From the NCBI GenBank assembly GCA_019307135.1, contig JAFDKF010000009.1:1-33021 (forward strand): a stretch of DNA of 33,021 nt. Direction: 5' to 3'. This document shows positions 24,839-32,915 of the stretch, piece by piece (the stretch's first letter is position 1; each line of letters begins with the position of its first letter). A program made the translations under genes and the position numbers. This stretch comes from Deltaproteobacteria bacterium. Lineage in GTDB: Bacteria; Desulfobacterota; Desulfobacteria; Desulfobacterales; C00003060. The notes under the pieces are model-generated. The model made no database searches, was not told the origin of the DNA, and saw only the letters and a program-made list of their open reading frames with translations.

Positions 24839-25594
24839 CTAACTGCAAATCGGCTGTTTGGCAGTAAAATCGGCCTGTTGAAGTTTTAGAAAAGCAAAGA
24901 ATTTTCTTAGTGCATCCTTCACCCCATTTCCTGGAAGATCGAGACAAAGTAAGGAATCGAGTTCATCATAATCCGCCCTTAGCCTTTTCCAAACGATTTC
25001 CTTTGCAACCCTTTTCAGGTGCTGGAAAGACGGTTTTGACAAAGCCGGAAGAAAAGATTCCTCAAACACGAAAAAGCTGAACAATTTCTTGAATGTTTGC
25101 AGATCGTACAGGTCCACGGAAAGATCGAATTTTACCTTATCAGAGATCGAAGTAGCAAGCGCTTTCATCCGCCTGAACAAGGGAAGACGTATCTGATTTC
25201 GGGCAAGCTCTTCAAAGGTGGCGTATTCGGCAGCAATGGAGGCATACTCACCAGGTCTATATTCGTTCAAAATCAGCTTATCCCTGAAATACCTGGTAAA
25301 CGACACCTTAAGGGTATCAACCAGTATCATGAAGTCTATCTGTGTGCGCAAGAAGCTGAGCTCAGCACGTGTGACTGAGACCATGTCAGCGATTTCTGCC
25401 AGCGAAAAGGTGCCGACATAAAGGTGCATGAGGGCGGCTGCAAAGTGCTTTTCAGGAAATATGACCGCCCTTCCCTTCAATAATGGAAGTTTACGGTTGC
25501 CCCTCCGGTACTCCAGAATGGAATTCTGAATCCACCTGTGTCCCAAAAAAACGGGCTCAAAGCCATCCGATATTGTTCCATGGGCTTCAATCAT
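24839..25594 (-). CDS. Uncharacterised soluble protein
   Basis: The 251-residue product matches no family I can name. It is mostly helical, with no signal peptide or transmembrane segment. Near residues 50-85, FAAALMHLYVGTFSLAEIAD followed by MVSVTRAELSFLRTQ looks like a helix-turn-helix (VGTFSLAEIADMVSVTRAEL), so a regulatory role is possible. The C-terminal half is helical and basic. It lies 94 bp downstream of the receiver gene on the same strand, which fits a receiver plus effector unit, but this is inference. Its end abuts the hairpin array. Confidence 0.7.
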   Translation of the reverse strand: MIEAHGTISDGFEPVFLGHRWIQNSILEYRRGNRKLPLLKGRAVIFPEKHFAAALMHLYVGTFSLAEIADMVSVTRAELSFLRTQIDFMILVDTLKVSFTRYFRDKLILNEYRPGEYASIAAEYATFEELARNQIRLPLFRRMKALATSISDKVKFDLSVDLYDLQTFKKLFSFFVFEESFLPALSKPSFQHLKRVAKEIVWKRLRADYDELDSLLCLDLPGNGVKDALRKFFAFLKLQQADFTAKQPICS

Positions 25595-25688
25595 GGAAAG
25601 GTGTACTGAAATGATGGGTTCAATACAGGTTGTGTGTCAAGGATTCTACTGAGGAGGCTATTACAGGCAGGCAAAGATGTCAAGGCAC

Positions 25689-26138
25689 CTAAAATCTTGC
25701 CACGCTCACCGCAAAAGCCGGATCTTGCATCAGCTTCTTGGCAAATTTCATGTATTTCGCTACTATCGCTCTGACCGCAAGCTGCAAAGCGTATGGCTTA
25801 ATGGGTTTCTCCAATAGATAGTTAACGTCTGAGGCCATGCACATATCCACCACATCATCACTGGCATTTCCGGTGATCATGATCGTGTCTTGATAGATTG
25901 TGGGAAATCTGTCCTCAATAGTATCAAGAAAATAAAACCCGCTTTTTTCGCCAAGAAATACATCTATTACAAAAATCGCAACGCCGATATCACGACTTAG
26001 GCAATACGATGTTGCCTCATCGGCATTTGTAATGGCAAGTACATCACCCCACGTATAGAATCTCCCGATGATTCCTGAGAGCACTTCACATACACTTGGT
26101 TCGTCATCCACGATAATAACGTCCAATCCATCAGACAT
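25689..26138 (-). CDS. Stand-alone response-regulator receiver protein
   Basis: The 149-residue protein has a CheY-like receiver: acidic pocket VIIVDDEPSV, phospho-acceptor Asp59 (FVIDVFLG), Thr in MITGNAS and the conserved Lys in LLEKPIKPY. A short helical tail (about 25 residues) follows, with no output domain, so it must signal by protein contact. The ATG at 26138 has a strong Shine-Dalgarno sequence (AAGGAGGG) and a good promoter upstream. Its partner kinase is not in the window. Confidence 0.92.
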   Translation of the reverse strand: MSDGLDVIIVDDEPSVCEVLSGIIGRFYTWGDVLAITNADEATSYCLSRDIGVAIFVIDVFLGEKSGFYFLDTIEDRFPTIYQDTIMITGNASDDVVDMCMASDVNYLLEKPIKPYALQLAVRAIVAKYMKFAKKLMQDPAFAVSVARF

Positions 26139-26154
26139 GCTTTCCCTCCTTTTG

Positions 26155-26184
26155 ATTATAGGGCATCCTTCATTTTCGCCACAA
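26155..26184 (-). promoter_or_regulatory. Sigma-70 promoter of the receiver gene
   Basis: Reading on the minus strand, TTGTGG (26184-26179) and a perfect TATAAT (26160-26155) are spaced 18 bp apart, about 17 bases before the ATG. The spacer overlaps the left outer arm of an inverted repeat (26162-26174), so the promoter lies at the edge of that element. Confidence 0.6.
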
Positions 26185-26413
26185 AGTAGTTTACACTTTT
26201 TTTCACCACTCCAGGTTTGGGGTTTCAGGTTTCAGTGTTCAGGTTTCAGTGTTCAGGTTTCAGGTTTCAGTGTTTCTTGCACCTGACACCTGACACCTGA
26301 AACCTGACACCCGACACCAAAAAGTATACCTGACACCAAAAAGTACGAACAAAAGAATTTATCTCTTGGCGCCCGCATTCTTGAAAAGTGTAAACCGAGG
26401 AATGAAGGATGCC
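26162..26413. repeat. 252-bp nested inverted repeat (MITE-like)
   Basis: The outer arms GGCATCCTTCATT (26162-26174) and AATGAAGGATGCC (26401-26413) are perfect complements. A second pair, GTTTACACTTTT (26189-26200) and AAAAGTGTAAAC (26384-26395), is also perfect. Inside, the left side iterates CAGGTTTCAGTGTT and the right side iterates ACACCTGACACC, again complementary in kind. It fills most of the 348-bp gap between two minus-strand genes; a CCCCGGCCGGGG palindrome lies just after it. Confidence 0.7.
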
Positions 26414-26486
26414 GATTATAGCTATGAGAATCAGGATAATCTATGTGAAGTCCCCCGGCCGGGGCCTATCACGCTTTAGGCGGGTG

Positions 26487-27128
26487 TCAGCCTCCGTGCC
26501 GCTTTGTGGCTACCAGAATGTAGAGTTTTTCCTCGTCAACGAAATCTGTAATCTCGAATCCATAAGGCTCAAGCAAGCCTTCAGCCTCGGATTTTTCCGG
26601 AAAGTCATCCAGGGGAAAAGGTGATTTTTCCTTCAATAATCCAACAAATGATTTTCCCAGGGGATGGCTGATAACCATGCGGCCACCTGGTTTCATTATT
26701 CGGCTCGTATTTGCAAAGCTGCTCCCTTTGTCCACAATATTAGGATAACACGCATTCATGAAAACCACGTCAATACTGCCATCAGGCATAGCAAGATCCC
26801 GGATATCTGCCGCAATGGTCTTTGCATACGGATACTGTTTTTGCAAATGAGCCAGCATGATATGCGAAAGATCACAGACAAAGATGGTATCAGGCTCATA
26901 CTCTTGAATTAGCGGCACCAATATCCCTGTACCAGTACCAACATCCAGCACAACATCGCCTCTAGCTATCCTGGCAGATGCCACAATCTTTTTCAGACGC
27001 TCTGGTACGCCTTCAGGCAAAGGCGGGTCAAACACGTGGATGAGTTCGCTGAAAAAATCGCGCTGGAGCCGGTTGATCCTTTGGATCTCTTCATCAGTTG
27101 GCGCTTGATAAGCATTCACACCAAACAT
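26487..27128 (-). CDS. SAM-dependent class I methyltransferase
   Basis: The 213-residue protein has the Rossmann methyltransferase motifs: motif I VVLDVGTGTGIL, the acidic end of strand 2 (VCDLSH), IAADIRDLAMPDGSIDVVFM (motifs II-IV) and MKPGGRMVISHP. The substrate is not evident, and small-molecule or quinone-type methyltransferases look similar. It is not CheR, because the helical CheR N-domain is missing. The ATG follows the diguanylate cyclase stop by 2 bases, so it is co-translated with the signalling operon as its last gene. Confidence 0.9.
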   Translation of the reverse strand: MFGVNAYQAPTDEEIQRINRLQRDFFSELIHVFDPPLPEGVPERLKKIVASARIARGDVVLDVGTGTGILVPLIQEYEPDTIFVCDLSHIMLAHLQKQYPYAKTIAADIRDLAMPDGSIDVVFMNACYPNIVDKGSSFANTSRIMKPGGRMVISHPLGKSFVGLLKEKSPFPLDDFPEKSEAEGLLEPYGFEITDFVDEEKLYILVATKRHGG

Positions 27129-27130
27129 CC

Positions 27131-28039
27131 CTAACCCCAGGCCTCCACCCGGTTCCGGCCATTTTCCTTGGCCTTATACAACGCCTTATCAGCACATTCG
27201 ATCAGTTTCTTTGAATCGCGGATTTCCTCGTGCGGAAATGTGGCAACCCCTACGCTGATGGTGACATGCAGCATTTTGTCTTTATCATGGATTTCACGCT
27301 TTTCCACCATCTGCCGCAGGCGTTCAGCCACATGAACCGCTGCCGACTGATCGGCGTGATACAAAATGACCGCAAACTCTTCACCCCCATATCTGGCCGC
27401 AAAATCGCTGTCCCTGATCGCCTCTTCAATGATACGTCCCAGGGTACTCAATACGACGTCCCCTGTTTGGTGGCCGTAATTATCGTTGAATTTCTTAAAG
27501 TAGTCTATATCAAACAAAATACACGATAAAGACTCGTGATACCGTCTGGCGCGCAAGAAGTCCTTCGACAACTGCTCGTGGAAATATCGGTGGTTGAACA
27601 GACCTGTCAGCCCATCTTTGTTGGCCAGTTCCTGGAGCTGCCGATTTTTTTCCTCAAGGGCTTCATAGAGTTCCTTCAGTCGCACATGTATATTCACACG
27701 CGCAACCAACTCCCCTTCGTCAAAGGGTTTGGTCACATAGTCCAGAGCCCCCATTTCCAGGCCCTTGACCTTGTCGGCTGGCTCAGCCTTTGACGTGAGC
27801 ATAATGACAGGTATTTCCTTGGTGCTGTCCTCCTGTTTCAGATTTTCACATACCTGGTAGCCGTCCATGACGGGCATGATTAAATCCAACAGGATCATGT
27901 CCGGCCGTTCAGATTTGGCTGCCTCCAGGCCGGCCAGGCCATCCTGAGCCAAAATGACCTCATGTCCCCGTTTGGTCAAAATCGTCTTGGCCACATGGGC
28001 AATCAGCCGGCTATCGTCTATGAGAAGTATCTTGGCCAT
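27131..28039 (-). CDS. Receiver-GGDEF diguanylate cyclase
   Basis: The enzyme would make cyclic di-GMP from two GTP when its receiver is phosphorylated. Receiver (1-120): acidic pocket LLIDDS, phospho-acceptor Asp52, TSKAE, and Lys in VTKPFDEG. GGDEF domain (about 135-302): the active-site loop reads RYGGEEFAVIL, and an intact inhibitory I-site RDSD lies five residues before it, so product feedback is expected. The ATG has AGGAAA about 7 bases upstream. It follows cheB by 15 bp in the chemotaxis operon. Confidence 0.95.
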   Translation of the reverse strand: MAKILLIDDSRLIAHVAKTILTKRGHEVILAQDGLAGLEAAKSERPDMILLDLIMPVMDGYQVCENLKQEDSTKEIPVIMLTSKAEPADKVKGLEMGALDYVTKPFDEGELVARVNIHVRLKELYEALEEKNRQLQELANKDGLTGLFNHRYFHEQLSKDFLRARRYHESLSCILFDIDYFKKFNDNYGHQTGDVVLSTLGRIIEEAIRDSDFAARYGGEEFAVILYHADQSAAVHVAERLRQMVEKREIHDKDKMLHVTISVGVATFPHEEIRDSKKLIECADKALYKAKENGRNRVEAWG

Positions 28040-28054
28040 AGGTAGTTTCCTGGG

Positions 28055-29089
28055 TCATGATTTGAGCCTCGAAAGAACAATATCTGCTATGTCATCCAGG
28101 GGGGCCACCACTTCAGCGGCACCACGTTTGATAGCCGACCCGGGCATGCCAAACACCACGGAGGTGGCTTCATCCTGCGCAACGGTAAAAGCCCCGGCCT
28201 GCTTCATAGCCAGCAAGCCATCGGCCCCATCATTTCCCATCCCGGTAAGGAGGATGCCAATAGCATCGTGGGCTGCACTCTTTGCAACCGAGTGGAACAA
28301 GACATCTGCTGAAGGCCGCTGGTGTTTGACCGGTCGGCCGTCTTGCAGCCGCACGTAATATCCCTTGTTGCCCTTGGCCACCTGAAGGTGCCACCCACCG
28401 GGTGCCACCAGCACTGTGCCTGCATCAAGGCGATCCCCGTCCTCGGCCTCCTTGATGTCCATGGGGAACAATGTATTCAACATCTGGGCAAAGGTCTTTG
28501 TAAAGCGAGCCGGCATGTGCTGGACTATGGCAACTCCATTTATGTTCGAAGGCATGGACCCCAGCACTCTCTGTATGGCCTGAGTGCCACCTGTTGAGGC
28601 CCCGATGGCAATGATCTTGTTCGAGGGCCTAATTTTCGCTATCGGTACGGGTTTTTCAGGTTTGCCAAACAGAACAGAGGGTTTGATCCTGGCCCGTGTT
28701 GCCGCTCTTACCTTGCTGGCAATCTCATGTCTTAATTCCCGAAGACCGGTCCTGACATCCCCTGTAGGTTTGGCAATAAAATCAACAGCCCCGGCATCCA
28801 GGGCTTCCAGGGTGCGTATGCTGTTTTCGCGGGTATAGGAACTGATCATAATCACCGGGAGAGGACGGAAGCTCATAAGGCGTTTCAGAAAGGTGATCCC
28901 ATCCATTCGAGGCATCTCAATGTCCAGGGTGATTACATCAGGCCTTTTTTTTACGATCAAATCCTTTGCTTCAAAGGGATCCGAAGCAGTTCCCACCACC
29001 TCAATATCAGGCTCTGCCGAGAGGACACTCGTCAGAACCGATTGCACAGTGGGTGAATCGTCAACAATGAGCACGCGGATTGGTTTCAT
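28055..29089 (-). CDS. cheB: Chemotaxis protein-glutamate methylesterase/glutamine deamidase (CheB)
   Basis: CheB removes methyl groups from chemoreceptors, resetting adaptation. From the ATG at 29089 it has 344 residues. The receiver shows VLIVDDSP and phospho-acceptor Asp56 (ITLDIEMPRMDG). The methylesterase domain carries the catalytic triad: Ser in IGASTGGTQAI, His in IVQHMPARFT and Asp in GMGNDGADG. The frame is open another 17 codons upstream (to 29140), but those come from repeat DNA and precede the normal receiver start. It lies between cheD and the diguanylate cyclase. Confidence 0.96.
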   Translation of the reverse strand: MKPIRVLIVDDSPTVQSVLTSVLSAEPDIEVVGTASDPFEAKDLIVKKRPDVITLDIEMPRMDGITFLKRLMSFRPLPVIMISSYTRENSIRTLEALDAGAVDFIAKPTGDVRTGLRELRHEIASKVRAATRARIKPSVLFGKPEKPVPIAKIRPSNKIIAIGASTGGTQAIQRVLGSMPSNINGVAIVQHMPARFTKTFAQMLNTLFPMDIKEAEDGDRLDAGTVLVAPGGWHLQVAKGNKGYYVRLQDGRPVKHQRPSADVLFHSVAKSAAHDAIGILLTGMGNDGADGLLAMKQAGAFTVAQDEATSVVFGMPGSAIKRGAAEVVAPLDDIADIVLSRLKS

Positions 29090-29123
29090 GTTTGAATTTA
29101 GCTCCGCTTCGCTACGCAATTGG

Positions 29124-29186
29124 CCTGCCCTGGCGCACACTTCATATATACAAGCATATACCCAATTAGCCAGGTCTGGGCCAGGG
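29124..29186. repeat. CCCTGGCGC...CCAGGTCTGGGCCAGGG element, copy 2
   Basis: The left end is CCTGCCCTGGCGC (29124-29136), the core is 33 nt and AT-rich (29137-29169), and the right end is CCAGGTCTGGGCCAGGG (29170-29186). It lies between cheB and cheD, next to a TCCGCTTCGCTACGC word repeat at its left. Confidence 0.6.
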
Positions 29187-29212
29187 GGAAATTAAACCCA
29201 ACAATTCACGAA

Positions 29213-29239
29213 AATCTGTGTAATCTGTGTAATCTGCGG
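29213..29239. repeat. Tandem 9-mer AATCTGTGT x3
   Basis: AATCTGTGT, AATCTGTGT and AATCTGCGG lie in tandem directly before the cheD stop codon. It is another example of the word-type intergenic repeats. Confidence 0.6.
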
Positions 29240-29240
29240 A

Positions 29241-29825
29241 TTAAAACAGCACCACTGGTGATTTTTCCGGTCGTTTTTGAAAAACCCTTTTCTTGTAAGC
29301 CTCTTCGTCTTGAAAAAATCGTGGCTCTCCTTGAATATCAAATCGTTTCAAAAGGACTCGATTACTATCACTAAAGAACAAGATCTTCCTACCGCCCTTC
29401 CCTCCCAAATTTTCCTTTACTGTGGGGATACCTTCCAGTTCCAGGAATTTTTTTGCAAAACGGATATTGGATCCGGTTATATCGCCGTCACTGCTTCTGA
29501 ACTTCAATACATTGCCCCCCCCAAACAACTTGGCCTGAAGGCCTTCTCTTCGTGCTCCCAACTTAATAAGTTCACCGATCAATAGCTCCATTGCAAACAT
29601 ACCGTATCGGCCGAGTTCACAGGAGAGCATTTCATCAGGACGCACCATTCCCGGAAGCAAAAAATGGTTCATCCCTGCCACTTTTCTTTCCTTGTCATAG
29701 ATGCAGGCGGCAATACAAGAGCCCACAACAGTGTAAAGTACCTCACCATTTTGAGTCGCAAAATACTCACCTGCCGTGAGCATTATGACTGTTTTCTTGA
29801 ACTTCTGGCTGTAAAATCGGTACAA
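29241..29825 (-). CDS. cheD: Chemoreceptor glutamine deamidase (CheD)
   Basis: CheD deamidates specific receptor glutamines and in some bacteria interacts with CheC. The 194-residue protein shows the catalytic Cys37 in VVGSCIAAC and the catalytic His54 in GMNHFLLPG. The later KLFGGGNVL segment is also typical of the family. The start is TTG at 29825, supported by AGGATAGG just upstream and by the normal N-terminus (YSQKFKK before LTAGEYF). An internal ATG at 29783 would drop that part. It lies between cheW and cheB. Confidence 0.92.
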   Translation of the reverse strand: MYRFYSQKFKKTVIMLTAGEYFATQNGEVLYTVVGSCIAACIYDKERKVAGMNHFLLPGMVRPDEMLSCELGRYGMFAMELLIGELIKLGARREGLQAKLFGGGNVLKFRSSDGDITGSNIRFAKKFLELEGIPTVKENLGGKGGRKILFFSDSNRVLLKRFDIQGEPRFFQDEEAYKKRVFQKRPEKSPVVLF

Positions 29826-29954
29826 GATGCCTATCCTTTGTTTTCATCTTTAAGAATTAGACAGGATCAACGGGATTCGAGGGATTTCTTTGGAAATTAC
29901 CTGCGCATACTAAAGCTTAGTCCGCCGCAGGCAAAATAGGTAACGTGTTAGTGA

Positions 29955-30407
29955 TCAGGCACCATCCAGAATTTCGAGTTCTTCCGGACTCAAGAGTCGA
30001 TCCACATCCAACAGGATGATAAGCTCATGTTCTTTTTCCCCAATTCCTTTGATATATTCAGCTTGCGCATCAGGAGGAAGATTCGAAGGGGCTTGAACTT
30101 CCTCGGACAAGAGTTCCACCACGTCCGAAATCTCATCTACGATAACCCCCACAACTCTTCCCGATATCTCCATCACAATAATTATGTGAAAACGCGTGTA
30201 AGTGGTTTCCGGAAGATTAAACTTCCCCCTCAAATCAAATACGGGCAGAATAATCCCCCTCAGATTGATGATCCCCTTGATAAAGCCTCTCATATTGGGA
30301 AGAGGTGTGATCTTTTGATAACTGACGACCTCTTTTATCTTGAGGATTTCAATACCATATATTTGTTCATTTATTGAAAAGATCACATGTTGCTGAATTT
30401 CAGACAT
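29955..30407 (-). CDS. cheW: Chemotaxis coupling protein CheW
   Basis: CheW links chemoreceptors to the CheA kinase. The 150-residue protein has the expected double beta-barrel sequence: VIFSINEQIYGIEILKIKEV, LPNMRGFIKGIINLRGIILP, VFDLRGKF and GVIVDEISDVVEL. The ATG overlaps the MCP stop by one base (TAATG), so it is translationally coupled to the receptor gene. The gap to cheD (129 bp) contains a CCTGCG/CGCAGG hairpin and AGACAGGATCAACGGGATTC words. Confidence 0.95.
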   Translation of the reverse strand: MSEIQQHVIFSINEQIYGIEILKIKEVVSYQKITPLPNMRGFIKGIINLRGIILPVFDLRGKFNLPETTYTRFHIIIVMEISGRVVGVIVDEISDVVELLSEEVQAPSNLPPDAQAEYIKGIGEKEHELIILLDVDRLLSPEELEILDGA

Positions 30408-32518
30408 TAGAATTCCTCGAATTCCTCATCCAGCTCTTTTTCTATCAAGTCATCCGGTTTCTCTTCAATGGGGTGCTGAACAGCCAACTGCTCACGTAAG
30501 GGCCTTGTAGCGGGGGCCGTGGTTCCTCGCCTCTCTTTCTTTGACACTGGAACGCTTTTGTTGAAACTGAGCTCTTCAGCCTTGATATCGCTCTGATCGC
30601 CCAACGTGAACTTCTCAGTCATCCCCTGTAGCAAGCAGGCTTTTTCGTTGAGCTGCTCTGTAGCACCAGCCAGTTGATCCACCAGTGATGTATTCTGTGC
30701 AACCACATCACTCATCTCGTTCACTCCCTGGCCAATCTGCTCAACTCCTGTTGAACTTTCCTGGGTGGCCAGGGAAACTTCGCCAAGAGCATCAGAAACC
30801 TGCTTAATGGTTTGGACAATCTTCTTAAATCCGTTCTCAAGCTGGCCAACCCACTCCTTGCCCGTATCAACCCTTTCCATAATATCACGGACAAGGCTTT
30901 GAATATCCTTGGACGCCTCTGAGCTTCTCTTTGCAAGACTGCGTATTTCGTTGGCAACAACATTAAACCCCCGCCCATGTTCTCCGGCCCGTGCCGCTTC
31001 CACGGCAGCATTGATCGAAAGAAGGTTCGTCTGAAAGGTTATTTCGTTGATCAAATCCATCATGTCTACGATTTTGCGGCTGCCTTCCGACATGTCGTTC
31101 ATGGCCTGAGTTGTCTTTTCAACTGTATCTCCACCCTCCTCGGCCACGGCCACGGCCTCCTTTGAAAGACTATCGGCCCGCTGGGTATTGATGGCGTTTT
31201 GGTTGATACTGGATACCAGTTGTTCCACGGTTGCGCTCGTCTCTTCCACAGTGGCGGCCTGTTGCTGGGTGCGCTGTGAAAGCTCCTGGTTTCCTTCAGA
31301 GATGTGCCGGACTCCGCTGACCACTGTGAGGGCAGCCCTTTTTGTCTGGCCAATAAGTTCCTGCATGTGATCAATGGTTTCGTTGGTTCTCTCAACCAGT
31401 TGGTCCATTGCATCATTTTCACCACTTGCTTCGGCCCTCACCGTGAGGTCGCCCTCGGCAACTCTTCTCAAGATACCTGAAATGCTCTTGACTCTCTCCT
31501 GCATGTTCTTCTTTGCTTCTTCTTCCTTGAGGTAAGAATCCCTGAGCACCGATTCTGCTTCAACTTCCTTGGAGATATCGCGCATAATCTCAAACCCGCC
31601 CAGGACCTTGCCCGCAGAGTCTCTCAGGGCAGAGGCACTGGTCATAACAGGAATTTCCTTTCCCTCAGCATTTTTCATGCTGACTCTGGAACCCACAGTG
31701 GCCTCTCCGGTTTCCATGGCCTTTTTCACAGGGCACGCCGTATGGCACACATCGCTGTCGAATATCTGTTCACAGGTCTTCTTCCCCAGAATCTCCTCAG
31801 GGCGAACACCCCCAAGTTTGCCAGCGGCATCATTCATATAGGTCACCTTCATATCAGGATCGACCAAAAAGAAAGGATCTGAGATCCCCAGCTTGAGGCT
31901 GTTGGCATATTCCATACGATCACGGATGTGTCTAATCATCTGGCCAAAATTCCGAGTTAATCTTCCAATGGAGTCCTGAGAATCATCATGGACTTCAATG
32001 GTGATATCTCCGGCCGAGACCAGACCCGTCTTTTCCGCCAGGCTTTTGATGCGCCGGGTTACGAGTCGATTAAACAAAAAGTTTATGACAAGTATGATCC
32101 CAATGATTTCCACAACAGAAAAGATAATCAAGCGATTTCTGGCCGCAGCAAGCGACGTATAAACCTCTTTTACGGGGTGTTTGACAACCATGGCACCCAG
32201 GACTTTTTTGCTCGCCCCGTGGCAGTGATGACAGGGGCCTTCATTCAAAAGAGGCTTGATGGTAACGAGGAAAGCCTCCTCGTCTCTGATTTCCGTAAGG
32301 GACTCCTTGGGCGACAATCCTGTCCCTAATGCATCAGCAAGCGCCTCGTGGGTTTCTTTTTCCCACAGATAGTGCGTGATGTCGGTATGAATGCGGTCTT
32401 CTTCTGAGGCATAGGTGAGCCTCTTGCCGAAGTCCAATATGTAGACCTCAACACCTTCCATATGGTCTTTTATGTCCTTCAGTTGCTTCTCAACTGTCTT
32501 GCTGTCTCCAACTGACAT
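30407..32518 (-). CDS. Methyl-accepting chemotaxis protein with c-type heme motif (main reading frame)
   Basis: The 703-residue frame holds most of a transmembrane chemoreceptor. The rest of a periplasmic sensor domain is present, carrying CHHCH (Cys96, Cys99, His100), a CxxCH motif that binds heme c covalently. It is followed by a transmembrane helix (LIIFSVVEIIGIILVINFLF), HAMP, a PAS domain (DPFFLVDPDMKVTYMNDAAG) with a Cys-rich loop (CEQIFDSDVCHTACPV), and a long signalling domain. The conserved tip reads FNVVANEIRSLAKRSSEASK. The acidic C-terminus ends EEFEEF. Heme-bearing MCPs of this type are known in Desulfovibrio and Geobacter as redox or gas sensors. The first transmembrane segment is missing because the gene is frameshifted upstream. 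Confidence 0.9.
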   Translation of the reverse strand: MSVGDSKTVEKQLKDIKDHMEGVEVYILDFGKRLTYASEEDRIHTDITHYLWEKETHEALADALGTGLSPKESLTEIRDEEAFLVTIKPLLNEGPCHHCHGASKKVLGAMVVKHPVKEVYTSLAAARNRLIIFSVVEIIGIILVINFLFNRLVTRRIKSLAEKTGLVSAGDITIEVHDDSQDSIGRLTRNFGQMIRHIRDRMEYANSLKLGISDPFFLVDPDMKVTYMNDAAGKLGGVRPEEILGKKTCEQIFDSDVCHTACPVKKAMETGEATVGSRVSMKNAEGKEIPVMTSASALRDSAGKVLGGFEIMRDISKEVEAESVLRDSYLKEEEAKKNMQERVKSISGILRRVAEGDLTVRAEASGENDAMDQLVERTNETIDHMQELIGQTKRAALTVVSGVRHISEGNQELSQRTQQQAATVEETSATVEQLVSSINQNAINTQRADSLSKEAVAVAEEGGDTVEKTTQAMNDMSEGSRKIVDMMDLINEITFQTNLLSINAAVEAARAGEHGRGFNVVANEIRSLAKRSSEASKDIQSLVRDIMERVDTGKEWVGQLENGFKKIVQTIKQVSDALGEVSLATQESSTGVEQIGQGVNEMSDVVAQNTSLVDQLAGATEQLNEKACLLQGMTEKFTLGDQSDIKAEELSFNKSVPVSKKERRGTTAPATRPLREQLAVQHPIEEKPDDLIEKELDEEFEEF

Positions 32519-32714
32519 GGGATATTTGATGGCACTGTACGTGTTTTCGAGCAGGCTTTGGCTCGACCACCTGGTTCAAGGCGCTCTCAGTATGAAAAGA
32601 CACGCTTTGATAAAGGAATACCCCGGTAAATCCCGCGACAACCACTATCGTTGCCACGAGAATCTTGACGCGAAGACCGATTCTTTTTGAAAGACTATTT
32701 GTCCGGTCTGTCAT
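32490..32714 (-). pseudogene. Frameshifted 5' end of the MCP gene
   Basis: The ATG at 32714 has GGAGG about 7 bases upstream and encodes the expected start MTDRTNSLSKRIGLRVKILV plus the first transmembrane helix. It then runs ALNQVVEPKPARKH and stops at 32490. The receptor continues in another frame as SQSLLENTYSAIKYPMSVGD, which joins the 703-residue frame. The shift lies between about 32563 and 32581 and corresponds to one extra base (or two missing). With it repaired, the receptor would have about 768 residues. It could be a real mutation or a sequencing or assembly error. Confidence 0.8.
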
Positions 32715-32763
32715 CACTTCACCTCCACCAGTTGTGTTTACAGTGTTCATTGTGTTTGTCGGG

Positions 32764-32887
32764 CCCTCCCTGGCGCTAAGCCAGATGTTGATATCAAGGT
32801 GAAAAACCAGGCCCGCCCTGGCGCTTCAGTTCGTTGTATAAGGTATTAAGCTGTTAATCCAGGTCTGGGCCAGGGTCTGGGCCAGGG
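32764..32887. repeat. CCCTGGCGC...CCAGG elements, copies 3a and 3b in tandem
   Basis: Copy 3a: CCCTCCCTGGCGC (32764-32776), a 30-nt core, then CCAGG at 32807 running directly into copy 3b. Copy 3b: CCCGCCCTGGCGC (32812-32824), a 34-nt core, then CCAGGTCTGGGCCAGGG (32859-32875), with the TCTGGGCCAGGG end duplicated (32876-32887). It lies between the cytochrome gene and the MCP gene. Confidence 0.6.
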
Positions 32888-32915
32888 TTAACCCAATAAA
32901 CTCAATGAACTCAAG

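Noticed and set aside
26453..26464. CCCCGGCCGGGG as a terminator after the methyltransferase gene
   Set aside because: It is a loopless 12-bp palindrome without a following T-tract.
30407..32518. The 703-residue frame as a complete cytoplasmic chemoreceptor starting at MSVGDSK
   Set aside because: An intact first transmembrane helix with a good Shine-Dalgarno sequence lies just upstream in another frame, and the coding signal continues upstream of that Met, so the gene is frameshifted rather than naturally shorter.
32764..32887. Tandem CCCTGGCGC elements as a short CRISPR array
   Set aside because: The copies have two different ends rather than one repeat, are dispersed at three loci, and no cas genes are visible.
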